From assembly GCA_035940575.1 (NCBI GenBank), contig DASZER010000011.1, forward strand, positions 1 through 64,000: a stretch of 64,000 nucleotides of DNA, in the 5' to 3' direction. The notes beneath the pieces were generated by a model, which saw nothing but the letters and a program-made list of their open reading frames with translations, was not told the origin of the DNA and made no database searches. How positions within the stretch are numbered: position 1 is the stretch's first letter; each line of letters opens with the position of its first letter. The position numbers and the translations under genes are program-made. Positions 16,807 to 24,423 of the stretch are shown here, piece after piece. The DNA comes from BP-191 sp035940575. GTDB lineage: Bacteria > Actinomycetota > Actinomycetes > BP-191.

Positions 16807-17630
16807 ACGCGCTCCTGACGCCGGCGGAGGTCCGTGACCTCGCCGCGCGGCACGGCATCCGCCCGACGAAGTCGCTCGGGCAGAACTTCGTGGTCGACGC
16901 CAACACCGTCCGCCGAATCGTCCGCGCCGCCGCGCTCTCGCCTGACGACGTCGTGGTCGAGGTCGGCCCTGGGCTCGGCTCGCTGACGCTCGGCCTCCTG
17001 CCGGCCGTACGCCGCGTCGTCGCGGTCGAGGTCGACCCCGCGCTCGCGGCGGCGCTGCCGGAGACGGCCGCACGGGCGGGCGGCGACCTGGAGGTCGTGA
17101 CCGCCGACGCGCTGCGCGTGACGTCGTTGCCAGGGCCCGACCCGACGGCGCTCGTCGCGAACCTGCCGTACAACGTCGCCGTCCCCATCGTGCTCACGCT
17201 GCTCGACCGCTTCCCGAGCCTGGAGCGCGGGCTCGTGATGGTGCAGCAGGAGGTGGCCGACCGGCTCACCGCCCCGCCCGGCTCGCGCGTCTACGGCATC
17301 CCGTCGGTCAAGCTCGCCTGGTACGCCGCCGCGCGGCAGGCCGGCGCCGTGCCGCGCACGGTGTTCTGGCCCGTGCCGAACGTCGACTCGGGGCTCGTCG
17401 CGTTCACCCGCCGTACGGCACCCCCCGGCGATCGCGCCGCGGTGTTCGCCGTGGTGGACGCGGCGTTCGCGCAGCGGCGCAAGACGCTGCGCGCCGCGCT
17501 CGCCGGGTGGGCGGGCTCGCCGCCGCTCGCGGAGGAGGCGTTGCGCCGCGCGGGCGTCGACCCCGGGCTGCGCGGCGAGGCGCTCGGCGTCGAGGACTTC
17601 GCGCGGATCGCGGCCGCCCGCGCCCACTAA
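16779..17630 (+). CDS. rsmA: 16S rRNA dimethyladenosine transferase
   Basis: Dimethylates A1518 and A1519 of 16S rRNA. The N-terminus reads IRPTKSLGQNFVVDANTVRR, followed by the SAM loop VEVGPGLGSLT, the acidic VEVDPALA and the catalytic NLPYNVAVP. About 283 residues from the GTG at 16779, which overlaps rpfB by 28 bp. No better start codon is visible in frame, though a few residues before LLTPAEVRDLA may be spurious. Order rpfB-rsmA-ispE is conserved in actinobacteria. Confidence 0.93.
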   Translation: MAVLRPAAVDALLTPAEVRDLAARHGIRPTKSLGQNFVVDANTVRRIVRAAALSPDDVVVEVGPGLGSLTLGLLPAVRRVVAVEVDPALAAALPETAARAGGDLEVVTADALRVTSLPGPDPTALVANLPYNVAVPIVLTLLDRFPSLERGLVMVQQEVADRLTAPPGSRVYGIPSVKLAWYAAARQAGAVPRTVFWPVPNVDSGLVAFTRRTAPPGDRAAVFAVVDAAFAQRRKTLRAALAGWAGSPPLAEEALRRAGVDPGLRGEALGVEDFARIAAARAH

Positions 17631-17641
17631 GTTGTACGGCG

Positions 17642-18532
17642 ATGGTCACGGTCCGCGTCCCCGGCAAGGTCAACCTGCACCTCGCCGTCGGCGCGCGCAG
17701 GGGCGACGGGTACCACGACGTCACGACGGTGTTCCAGGCCGTCGGCCTCTACGACGACGTCGTCGCGTCGGCGTCGGACGACGACGAGATCACGTGCACG
17801 ATCTCCGGCGAGGGCGCCACGACGCTGCCGCGCGACTCGCGCAACCTCGCCGTCGCCGCGGCCCTGCGCCTCGCCGCCGTCGCGGGCGTCACGAGCGGCG
17901 TACGGCTCCACCTCGTCAAGGGCATCCCCGTCGCGGGTGGCATGGCCGGCGGCTCGGCCGACGCGGCGGGCGCGCTCGTCGCGTGCGACGCGCTGTGGGG
18001 CACGGGCCTGCCGCGCGAGGAGATCGAGGCGCTGGCCGCGAGCCTCGGCAGCGACGTGCCGTTCGCGCTGCACGGCGGCTCCGCGCTCGGCGTCGGGCGC
18101 GGCGAGCAGGTGTCGCCGGTGCTGGCCCGCGGGCAGTTCCACTGGGTGTTCGCGCTCGCCGAGGCAGGCCTCGCCACGTCGTCGGTCTACGAGGAGCACG
18201 ACCGCGGCGACCCGATGCCCGTACGCGAGCCCGACGGCGTGCTCGCGGCGCTGCGCGCCTCGGACGTCGTCGCGCTCGGCAGGGCGTTGCACAACGACCT
18301 CCAGGTCGCCGCGCTGCGGCTGCGCCCCGCCCTGCGGCGCACGCTCGACGCGGGCATGGAGCGCGGCGCGCTCGGCGCGGTCGTCAGCGGCAGCGGCCCG
18401 ACGTGCGCGTTCCTCTGCGCGACCAGGAGCGACGCGGTCGCGCTCGCGGCGGGGCTCGCGGGCGCGGGCGTGTGCCGTTCGGTGCGGACCGCGCACGGCC
18501 CGGTCGCGGGCGCCCGGGTCGTGGAGCCGTGA
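17642..18532 (+). CDS. ispE: 4-diphosphocytidyl-2-C-methyl-D-erythritol kinase
   Basis: 296 residues of the GHMP kinase fold acting in the MEP isoprenoid pathway. It shows VPGKVNLHLAVGARRGDGYH at the N-terminus, the ATP loop PVAGGMAGGSADAAGAL and the third motif VSGSGPTCAF. ATG 17642 has a TAAGTT element 8 nt upstream, so it may have its own near-leaderless promoter besides readthrough from rsmA. GTGA couples it to the ABC-F gene. Confidence 0.94.
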   Translation: MVTVRVPGKVNLHLAVGARRGDGYHDVTTVFQAVGLYDDVVASASDDDEITCTISGEGATTLPRDSRNLAVAAALRLAAVAGVTSGVRLHLVKGIPVAGGMAGGSADAAGALVACDALWGTGLPREEIEALAASLGSDVPFALHGGSALGVGRGEQVSPVLARGQFHWVFALAEAGLATSSVYEEHDRGDPMPVREPDGVLAALRASDVVALGRALHNDLQVAALRLRPALRRTLDAGMERGALGAVVSGSGPTCAFLCATRSDAVALAAGLAGAGVCRSVRTAHGPVAGARVVEP

Positions 18533-20265
18533 GCAACCTCGTCAACGTCGAGTCGGCCGGCAAGACGTACGGCACGACGACCGTCCTCGACGACGTGTCG
18601 CTCGGCATCGGCGCGGAGGAGCGCATCGGCGTCGTCGGCCGCAACGGCGGCGGCAAGACCACGCTCCTGCGCGTCCTGCTGCGCCAGGAGCCGCCGGACA
18701 CGGGCCGCGTCACGCACACGTCGGGGCTGCGCGTCGGCTGGCTGCCGCAGCACGTCGAGCTGCCGCCCACGGCCACCGTGAGGGACGCCGTGGTCGGCGC
18801 CGCCGCCGAGCACGAGTGGGCGGGCGACTCGCGGGTGCGCGCGGTGCTCGACGGGCTCGGGGTGCGGGAGCGCTTCGACGCGCCGGTGGGGCCGATGTCC
18901 GGTGGCGAACGCCGCCGGGTCGCGCTGGCGGCGTTGCTCGTCGGCGAGCACGACCTGGTCGTCCTGGACGAGCCGACCAACCACCTCGACGTCGAGGGCA
19001 TCGCGTGGCTCGCGGCGCACCTTGCCGAGCGCCGCTGCGCGCAGCTCGTCGTGACGCACGACCGGTGGTTCCTCGACGCCGTCTGCACCGACACGTGGGA
19101 GGTAGCCGACGGGCGCGTGCGCTCGTATACCGGCGGCTACAGCGCGTACGTCCTCGCCAAGGCCGAGCGCGAGCGCGTCGCCGCCGCGACCGAGGCGCGC
19201 CGCCAGAACCTCCTGCGCAAGGAGCTCGCCTGGCTGCGCCGCGGCCCGCCCGCGCGGACGTCCAAGCCGCGCTTCCGCATCGACGCGGCCAACGCGCTCA
19301 TCGCCGACGAGCCGCCCGCCCGCGACGCGACCGACCTCGTGGCGTTCGCGACCGCGCGGCTCGGCAAGACCGTCGTGGACCTCGAGGACGCCGACGTCGT
19401 CGCCGGGCCGCACACGCTCCTGTCGCGGCTGACCTGGCACCTCGGCCCCGGCGACCGCGTCGGCATCGTCGGCGTCAACGGCTCCGGCAAGACGACGCTG
19501 CTGCGCGTCCTCGCGGGCGCGCTGCCGCCGGCGTCCGGTCGCGTCGTCATCGGCAAGACGGTGCGGACGGCGTACCTCGACCAGGAGGTGCGCGGGCTGC
19601 CCACCGCCGGGCGCGTGCTTGAGGCCGTCGAGGAGATCGCGCGGCACGTCGACCTCGGGCGCGGGCGCTCGTTGTCGGCGGCGCAGCTCCTCGAACGCTT
19701 CGGGTTCGAGCAGGGCCGCCAGTGGACGCCGGTGCCCGACCTGTCGGGCGGCGAGCGCCGCCGCCTCCAGCTCCTCCGGCTGCTGATGACCGAGCCGAAC
19801 CTGCTGCTCCTCGACGAGCCGACGAACGACCTCGACATCGAGACCCTGGCCGCGTTGGAGGACCTGCTCGACGGCTGGCCGGGCACGCTCGTCGTCGTCT
19901 CGCACGACAGGTACTTCCTCGAGCGCACCACCGACCGCGTGCTCGCGCTGTACGGCGACGGGACGCTGCGCGCCCTGCCCGGTGGAGTTGACGAGTACCT
20001 CGCGCGCCTCGCGCCCGCCGCCGCGCCCGCCGACGCGGCGAAGCGCGAGCGGACCGGCGACACGCGCGCCGCGAAGAAGGAGCTCGTCCGCCTCGAACGC
20101 CTCATGGAGCGCTACGAGCGCCAGGAGGCGAAGCTGCACGACGCCCTCGCCGCGTCCGCCACCGACTACGAGGCCGTGACCAAGCTCGACGCCGAGCTGC
20201 GCGAGGTGCAGGCCGCGAAGGCCGAGGCCGAGGAGCAGTGGCTCGTGCTGTCCGATGAGGTCTAG
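18529..20265 (+). CDS. ABC-F family ATPase
   Basis: 578 residues with two ATP-binding cassettes and no membrane domain. Cassette 1: GRNGGGKTT and MSGGERRR, then VLDEPTNHLD. Cassette 2: GVNGSGKTT and LSGGERRR, then LLDEPTNDLD. The inter-domain linker and a C-terminal Lys/Glu-rich coiled coil (about the last 75 residues) are as in Uup-type proteins. ABC-F proteins act on the ribosome. Downstream of ispE in many actinobacteria; whether it is a housekeeping or resistance factor cannot be told. Confidence 0.92.
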   Translation: MSNLVNVESAGKTYGTTTVLDDVSLGIGAEERIGVVGRNGGGKTTLLRVLLRQEPPDTGRVTHTSGLRVGWLPQHVELPPTATVRDAVVGAAAEHEWAGDSRVRAVLDGLGVRERFDAPVGPMSGGERRRVALAALLVGEHDLVVLDEPTNHLDVEGIAWLAAHLAERRCAQLVVTHDRWFLDAVCTDTWEVADGRVRSYTGGYSAYVLAKAERERVAAATEARRQNLLRKELAWLRRGPPARTSKPRFRIDAANALIADEPPARDATDLVAFATARLGKTVVDLEDADVVAGPHTLLSRLTWHLGPGDRVGIVGVNGSGKTTLLRVLAGALPPASGRVVIGKTVRTAYLDQEVRGLPTAGRVLEAVEEIARHVDLGRGRSLSAAQLLERFGFEQGRQWTPVPDLSGGERRRLQLLRLLMTEPNLLLLDEPTNDLDIETLAALEDLLDGWPGTLVVVSHDRYFLERTTDRVLALYGDGTLRALPGGVDEYLARLAPAAAPADAAKRERTGDTRAAKKELVRLERLMERYERQEAKLHDALAASATDYEAVTKLDAELREVQAAKAEAEEQWLVLSDEV

Positions 20266-20294
20266 CCTCGGCTCACGTCGAGCGGGGGAGCGAT

Positions 20295-20948
20295 ATGGAC
20301 GTCTGCGCGGTCTGCGAGGGTCCTGGCGGCGTCTTCGCCGCGGGCGTCTGCTCGGGGTGCGAGCGCGCCGTCTGCTCGCACCACCTCGCCGTCTGGGCGT
20401 GGATCGACGAGCGCCGCGCCGTCTACGCGGTGTTCCCCGGCACGCACGCAGGGACACTCGTGTCGATGGCCGCGCCCGCGAGCGACCCGGAGTCCCTCCA
20501 GGAGCACGAGGCGTACCGGCAGGCGTGGGTCGCGGGCCGAACGTCGTGCCTCACGTGCCGTGACGCGGACGGTACGAGCGCCGCCTCCGACGTGCGCAGG
20601 TTGCGGCACGCGACGTGGGCGGAGATGAGGGCGTACGTCACGAACGGCGCGGTCCCCGACCGCGACCCGGACGCCGCCCTCGACGCCAAGGCGCGGCTCG
20701 AACGTCTCGTGACGGAGTTCCGGACGGCGATGACCGGCGCCGGCTCACCGGGCGCGCACGCCGGCGAGTGGGTGCTCGCGCTCGGCCTCGACCGTGTGCT
20801 GCGCGTCCGGACCGGCGGGACGTACAAGGTGTCGGTGACCTCGCCAGGTGTCGACGTCGCCCAGCCACCGCGCGCCTTCGACGTGTTCCCCGCGCACGAG
20901 GGCATGACGCGCCTGCTGCTGTCGCACGGCGTCGCGCTGCCCTCCTGA
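20295..20948 (+). CDS. Hypothetical protein with N-terminal zinc-binding cysteines
   Basis: 217 residues. The N-terminus has a B-box/zinc-ribbon-like pattern: CAVC, then CSGCERAVCSHH, with a further CLTC at about residue 76. The remainder is mixed alpha/beta with no motif I recognise. Start is supported by GGGGGAG 5 nt upstream of ATG. It lies between the ABC-F gene and a DUF402 gene with a separate promoter. Function unknown; a metal-stabilised adaptor is plausible but not shown. Confidence 0.6.
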   Translation: MDVCAVCEGPGGVFAAGVCSGCERAVCSHHLAVWAWIDERRAVYAVFPGTHAGTLVSMAAPASDPESLQEHEAYRQAWVAGRTSCLTCRDADGTSAASDVRRLRHATWAEMRAYVTNGAVPDRDPDAALDAKARLERLVTEFRTAMTGAGSPGAHAGEWVLALGLDRVLRVRTGGTYKVSVTSPGVDVAQPPRAFDVFPAHEGMTRLLLSHGVALPS

Positions 20949-20950
20949 CG

Positions 20951-20956
20951 TAGCGT
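20951..20956 (+). promoter_or_regulatory. -10 element of leaderless DUF402 gene
   Basis: TAGCGT, 7 nt, then GTG 20964. Confidence 0.5.
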
Positions 20957-20963
20957 TCGGCGG

Positions 20964-21551
20964 GTGTGGTCCTACGGCGACGTCGTCGCGCACCGGCACC
21001 TGTGCGGCGACCGGTGCTGGATGGGCCTGCCCGTCTACGTCGCCTCGGACGAGCCCGACCTCGTCGTGACGTACCTGCCGGGCGGCGCGGCGTTCCGCTA
21101 CGTCGACGGCGAGTGGCCGACGGAGACGGGCCGCCACCCGTGGCACCCGGGCACCGAGTGGGGCGGCCACGGCGTGCTCATGCTGCAACGGCCCGGCGAC
21201 CCGTACGGCGTCTGGGTGTTCTGGCGGGGCAAGGCGCGCGAGCACCGCTTCTGGTACCTCAACATCCACGACTGGTCGCGCGCGCACGACGGGTTCGCGA
21301 TCCGCGACCTCGAGCTCGACGTCGTGCTGCGGCCCGACGGGACGCACGCGTGGAAGGACGACGAGTACGTCGACCAGCGCGTCGCCGAGGGGCGCTTCAC
21401 CGCCGTCGACGCCGCGCGCGCCCGGGAGGTCGGCCGCGACCTGACGGCGATGCTCGACCGCGGCGAGTGGTGGTGGTCCGACGAGTGGGCGTCGTGGACG
21501 CCGCCGCCGGAGTGGGGACCGCTGGCGCTGCCGGAGGACTGGGAGCCGTAG
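20964..21551 (+). CDS. DUF402 (Ntdp-like) protein
   Basis: 195 residues matching DUF402: an N-terminal strand region with VVAHRHLCGDRCWMGLPVYV, then FWYLNIHDWSRAHDGFAIRDLELDVV cut by the metal-binding acidic residues (ExDxVxR pattern) and a WKDDEYVDQRVAEG segment. Characterised relatives hydrolyse nucleoside di- or triphosphates with a divalent metal. The last ~40 residues are Trp/Pro-rich. Single-gene unit with a leaderless promoter. Confidence 0.75.
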   Translation: MWSYGDVVAHRHLCGDRCWMGLPVYVASDEPDLVVTYLPGGAAFRYVDGEWPTETGRHPWHPGTEWGGHGVLMLQRPGDPYGVWVFWRGKAREHRFWYLNIHDWSRAHDGFAIRDLELDVVLRPDGTHAWKDDEYVDQRVAEGRFTAVDAARAREVGRDLTAMLDRGEWWWSDEWASWTPPPEWGPLALPEDWEP

Positions 21552-21616
21552 GCGCGTTCGTGCCGAGCGGCACCTCGGCGTAACGCGGGCGGCGCGCGCC
21601 CGGGCAGCATCGCGAC

Positions 21617-21823
21617 GTGGGGACGATCAGGTCGGGAGCGCTCGACTCCCTCGGCTACGACGCCGACACGGCGGTGCTCACGGTGTCGTTCGCCGACGGC
21701 GGGACGTACGAGTACTACGGCGTGCCGCGCCGCCTCTACGAGCGCCTGCTCGCCGCGCAGCCGCACCCGTGGTCCGCGCTCGGCGCCGAGGTGCGGCGCC
21801 ACCCGTTCCGGCGCGTCGACTAG
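21617..21823 (+). CDS. KTSC-domain protein
   Basis: A complete 68-residue KTSC domain: SGALDSLGYDADTAVLTVSF, a YEYYGVP turn, then LLAAQPHPWSALGAEVRR. KTSC proteins are often nucleic-acid associated, function unclear. A CAGCAT element 6 nt before GTG 21617 suggests leaderless expression. It ends overlapping the convergent gene by 4 bp. Confidence 0.75.
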   Translation: MGTIRSGALDSLGYDADTAVLTVSFADGGTYEYYGVPRRLYERLLAAQPHPWSALGAEVRRHPFRRVD

Positions 21824-22188
21824 TCGAACGACGGCGAGAGCGGGCCGAGCTTCAGCGCGACGTAGACCTCGGCGAGCACCAGCGCCGCGACCGCGAGCCT
21901 CGCGGCGACCAGCGACGCGCGCGGCGAGCCGTCGACCCGGCGGACGGTCGCGCCGACGACGAGCCCGAGGAACGCGAGGACGGCGGTCTTCCCGAGCACC
22001 CCCGCGACGCCCTGGCGGTACTTCGTCTCCTCGTCGTTGACGAACGAGAAGCCGATCCACAACGCCTGCAGCGTCGCGAGCACGATCGCGAGGACGGCCG
22101 TCGTCGTGTACGCCACCCACTTGCGGGGCGGGCGCCACAGGCCCGTCTCCTCGGTGGTGTCCCGCGTCCTCTCGGCGGTCTGGGTCAT
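21820..22188 (-). CDS. Membrane protein, copy B of a tandem pair
   Basis: 122 residues: a polar N-terminus beginning MTQT, then four hydrophobic segments with a charged extracytoplasmic loop (FVNDEETKYRQG), ending LKLGPLSPSFD. The neighbouring gene begins with the same MTQT and ends LRLGPLAPSFD, so the two arose by duplication and diverged in between. No known domain. A GAGGC ribosome site precedes the ATG. The pair is probably one transcript. Confidence 0.7.
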   Translation of the reverse strand: MTQTAERTRDTTEETGLWRPPRKWVAYTTTAVLAIVLATLQALWIGFSFVNDEETKYRQGVAGVLGKTAVLAFLGLVVGATVRRVDGSPRASLVAARLAVAALVLAEVYVALKLGPLSPSFD

Positions 22189-22197
22189 CGTCGCCTC

Positions 22198-22560
22198 CTA
22201 GTCGAACGACGGCGCGAGCGGTCCGAGCCTCAGCAGCGCGTACGCCTCCACGATCGCGAGCGCGGCAAGCACGACCGCGCCGACGGCGCGCGACGTGCGC
22301 CCGCGACCGTGGGCGGTGCCCACGACGGCGGTGACGCCGAGCACCAGCAGGGCCACCGCGCCCGCGGGCCAGAGGACCCGCCCGACGCTCATCTCGTACA
22401 GCGCCTCGTCGGTGTGCTCGAAGTGGATCGAGGAGCCGACGCCCTGGACCAGGACGAGCACCGCGGCGGCCGCCGCGAGCGGGGTGACGCGGTCGCGGCT
22501 CTCCTGCGGGCTCTGCGCCGGTGCCGTTCGTTCGTGGGGACGGGTCTGCGTCTGGGTCAT
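22198..22560 (-). CDS. Membrane protein, copy A of a tandem pair
   Basis: 120 residues with the same layout as its downstream neighbour: MTQTQT start, polar linker, four hydrophobic segments, an extracytoplasmic loop with HFEHTDEALYEMSVG, and the terminal LRLGPLAPSFD. The 9-nt gap between the two genes and the shared ends point to tandem duplication. Function unknown. Confidence 0.7.
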   Translation of the reverse strand: MTQTQTRPHERTAPAQSPQESRDRVTPLAAAAAVLVLVQGVGSSIHFEHTDEALYEMSVGRVLWPAGAVALLVLGVTAVVGTAHGRGRTSRAVGAVVLAALAIVEAYALLRLGPLAPSFD

Positions 22561-22611
22561 CGCGGCCTCCCTCGTCGGCGCGGGTCTACCCGGCGCCGGG
22601 GGCGGTACGCG

Positions 22612-23244
22612 TCAGGCCTTGGACTTCGAGCGCAGCGTCGGCTTCTGCTCGAGGTTGCCCAGGCCGTTCCAGGCGAGGTTGACGAGGTGCGCGGCGACGT
22701 CGTCGCGCGACGGCTTGCGCGCGTCGACCCACCACTGCCCGACGAGCGCGACCATGCCGACGAGCGCGTGCGAGTAGATCGGCGCGAGCTTGGGGTTGTA
22801 GCCGCGCGCCTTGAACTGCGCGGCGAGGATGTGCTCGACCTGCGTCGCGATGTCGCCGATGACCGACGCGAAGAGCCCCGTCGTCGAGGCGACCGGGGAC
22901 TCGCGGACGAGGATGCGGAAGCCGTCGGTCTGCGTCTCGATGTACGCGAGCAGCGCGCCCGCCGCCTGCTCCAGCAGCACGCGCGGGTGGTCGCCGATGA
23001 GCGAGTGCGTGATGTCGTCGATGAGCCGCTGGACCTCGCGGTCCTTGACGACGGCGTAGACGCCTTCCTTGGAGCCGAAGTGCTCGTACACGATCGGCTT
23101 CGAGACGCCGGCGCGGTGGGCGATCTCCTCGATCGACGTCGCCTCGAAGCCGCGTTCGGCGAACAGCTCGCGCGACACGTCCAGGAGCTGCGCGCGGCGC
23201 TGCTGCCCGGTCATGCGTACGCGTTTGGTCCCCTCGTCGCTCAC
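22612..23244 (-). CDS. TetR-family transcriptional regulator
   Basis: 210 residues. The N-terminal helix-turn-helix is clear (LFAERGFEATSIEEIAHRAG and VSKPIVYEHFGSKEGVYAVV). The C-terminal ligand domain includes a WWVDARKPSRDD segment like that of FasR-type lipid regulators. It lies 13 bp downstream of the acyl desaturase gene on the same strand, so co-transcription and control of the desaturase by a fatty acyl ligand is a reasonable inference. Mycobacteria have a TetR gene (Rv1019) at the same syntenic place. Confidence 0.85.
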   Translation of the reverse strand: MSDEGTKRVRMTGQQRRAQLLDVSRELFAERGFEATSIEEIAHRAGVSKPIVYEHFGSKEGVYAVVKDREVQRLIDDITHSLIGDHPRVLLEQAAGALLAYIETQTDGFRILVRESPVASTTGLFASVIGDIATQVEHILAAQFKARGYNPKLAPIYSHALVGMVALVGQWWVDARKPSRDDVAAHLVNLAWNGLGNLEQKPTLRSKSKA

Positions 23245-23257
23245 GCGGGGGACTGTC

Positions 23258-24190
23258 TCACGCGCGCGCCTTGTCGAGGCGCTCGCGCGTCGGCCAGCGG
23301 ACGTCGTACGCCAGGCCGGTCTTCTCGAACAGCCAGATCAGCCGAGCCGACGAGTCGAGCTGGCCGCGGTCGACGCCGTGGCGCGCGGCGGTCGGGTCGG
23401 CGTGGTGGAGGTTGTGCCACGACTCGCCCATGCTGATGACCGCGAGCGGCCAGAAGTTCGTGCTCTTGTCGCGCGTCTTGAACGGCCTGTTGCCGAACGT
23501 GTGGCACAGCGAGTTGATGCTCCACGTCACGTGGTGCAGCACGAACACGCGGACCAGCGAGCCCCAGAAGAACGCCGTCAGCATCCCGGCGAGCGACTGC
23601 GTGATCGCGAGGCCGAGGAACGCCGGCAGCAGCAGCGACACCGCGACGAGCGCGGGGAACATGCGGTGGATCCGTACGAGGTCGTCGTCGGCGAGCAGGT
23701 CGGGCGCGTAGCGCTCCAGCGACGTCTGCTGCGGGTCGAACAGCCACCCGATGTGCGCGTGCCACAGGCCCTTCATCTGGGCCTTGAAGCCCTCGCCGTA
23801 CTCGTGCGGCGAGTGCGGGTCGCCCGGCCTGTCGCTGAACGCGTGGTGGCGGCGGTGGTCGGCGACCCAGCGGATGACCGGGCCCTCGACCGCGAGCGAG
23901 CCGGCGACCGCGAGCGCGATCTTCAACGGCCGCTTGGCCTTGAACGACCCGTGCGTGAAGTAGCGGTGGAAGCCGACCGTGATGCCGTGGCCCGCCACCT
24001 CCAGCATGCCGACCGCGATCAGCACGTCGACCCAGCCGATGCCGTGGCCCCAGAGGACGAAGCCGCTCGCCAGCACCGCCGCGAACGGCAGCACGACGAA
24101 CAGCACGAGAGCCGTCTGCTCCCAGCTCTTCTTCGGCTCCGTGGGGATGACGGGCGCGGCGGTCTCGATGCGATCGGAGAGCAGGGTCAT
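23258..24190 (-). CDS. Acyl-CoA/acyl-lipid delta-9 type desaturase
   Basis: 310 residues of the membrane di-iron desaturase family. The three histidine boxes are HRYFTH, HRRHH and HNLHH, each followed or preceded by hydrophobic pairs. It introduces a double bond into saturated fatty acyl chains, adjusting membrane fluidity; electrons come from a separate reductase that is not nearby. Downstream TetR gene and upstream direct repeats suggest specific control. Confidence 0.9.
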   Translation of the reverse strand: MTLLSDRIETAAPVIPTEPKKSWEQTALVLFVVLPFAAVLASGFVLWGHGIGWVDVLIAVGMLEVAGHGITVGFHRYFTHGSFKAKRPLKIALAVAGSLAVEGPVIRWVADHRRHHAFSDRPGDPHSPHEYGEGFKAQMKGLWHAHIGWLFDPQQTSLERYAPDLLADDDLVRIHRMFPALVAVSLLLPAFLGLAITQSLAGMLTAFFWGSLVRVFVLHHVTWSINSLCHTFGNRPFKTRDKSTNFWPLAVISMGESWHNLHHADPTAARHGVDRGQLDSSARLIWLFEKTGLAYDVRWPTRERLDKARA

Positions 24191-24229
24191 GGGCTACGTC
24201 CAAATCGGTGGAGGGGCCTTTGCTACGCC

Positions 24230-24254
24230 ACCGTAACCTACCGAACCGTAACCT
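24230..24254 (-). promoter_or_regulatory. Candidate TetR operator upstream of the desaturase gene
   Basis: Two exact 10-bp direct repeats ACCGTAACCT (24230-24239 and 24245-24254), spaced 15 bp, lie 40-64 bp before the desaturase ATG. On the minus strand TAGGTT between them could serve as a -10. Likely bound by the neighbouring TetR protein. Confidence 0.45.
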
Positions 24255-24292
24255 GGCAACCCGGACGCCGCCGCTACGATTGCCTGGCGCGT

Positions 24293-24369
24293 TGGGGAGT
24301 GGTGTAAGTAGGCGAGCACGGGGTCCTTTGGAGTCTCAGGTTCAGGTTCGAGTCCTGGCTCCCCAGCCA
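24293..24369 (+). tRNA. tRNA-Gln(TTG)
   Basis: 74 nt plus encoded CCA. The acceptor TGGGGAG pairs fully with CTCCCCA, giving the U1-A72 pair typical of tRNA-Gln, with G73. The T-arm is TCAGG-TTCGAGT-CCTGG. The anticodon loop CTTTGGA gives TTG, though its stem (GGGTC/GTCTC) has one T-T mismatch and a G-U pair. It precedes glmU, as in mycobacteria. Confidence 0.85.
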
Positions 24370-24423
24370 CGCGGCGCCGCACGGGTAGACTGGAGCCCTT
24401 CCCCCCCGACGCCGAGGAGCCTC

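Noticed and set aside
24293..24369. tRNA-Gln as a pseudogene because of the T-T mismatch in the anticodon stem
   Set aside because: All other stems are perfect, U1-A72 and CCA are present, and position before glmU is conserved.
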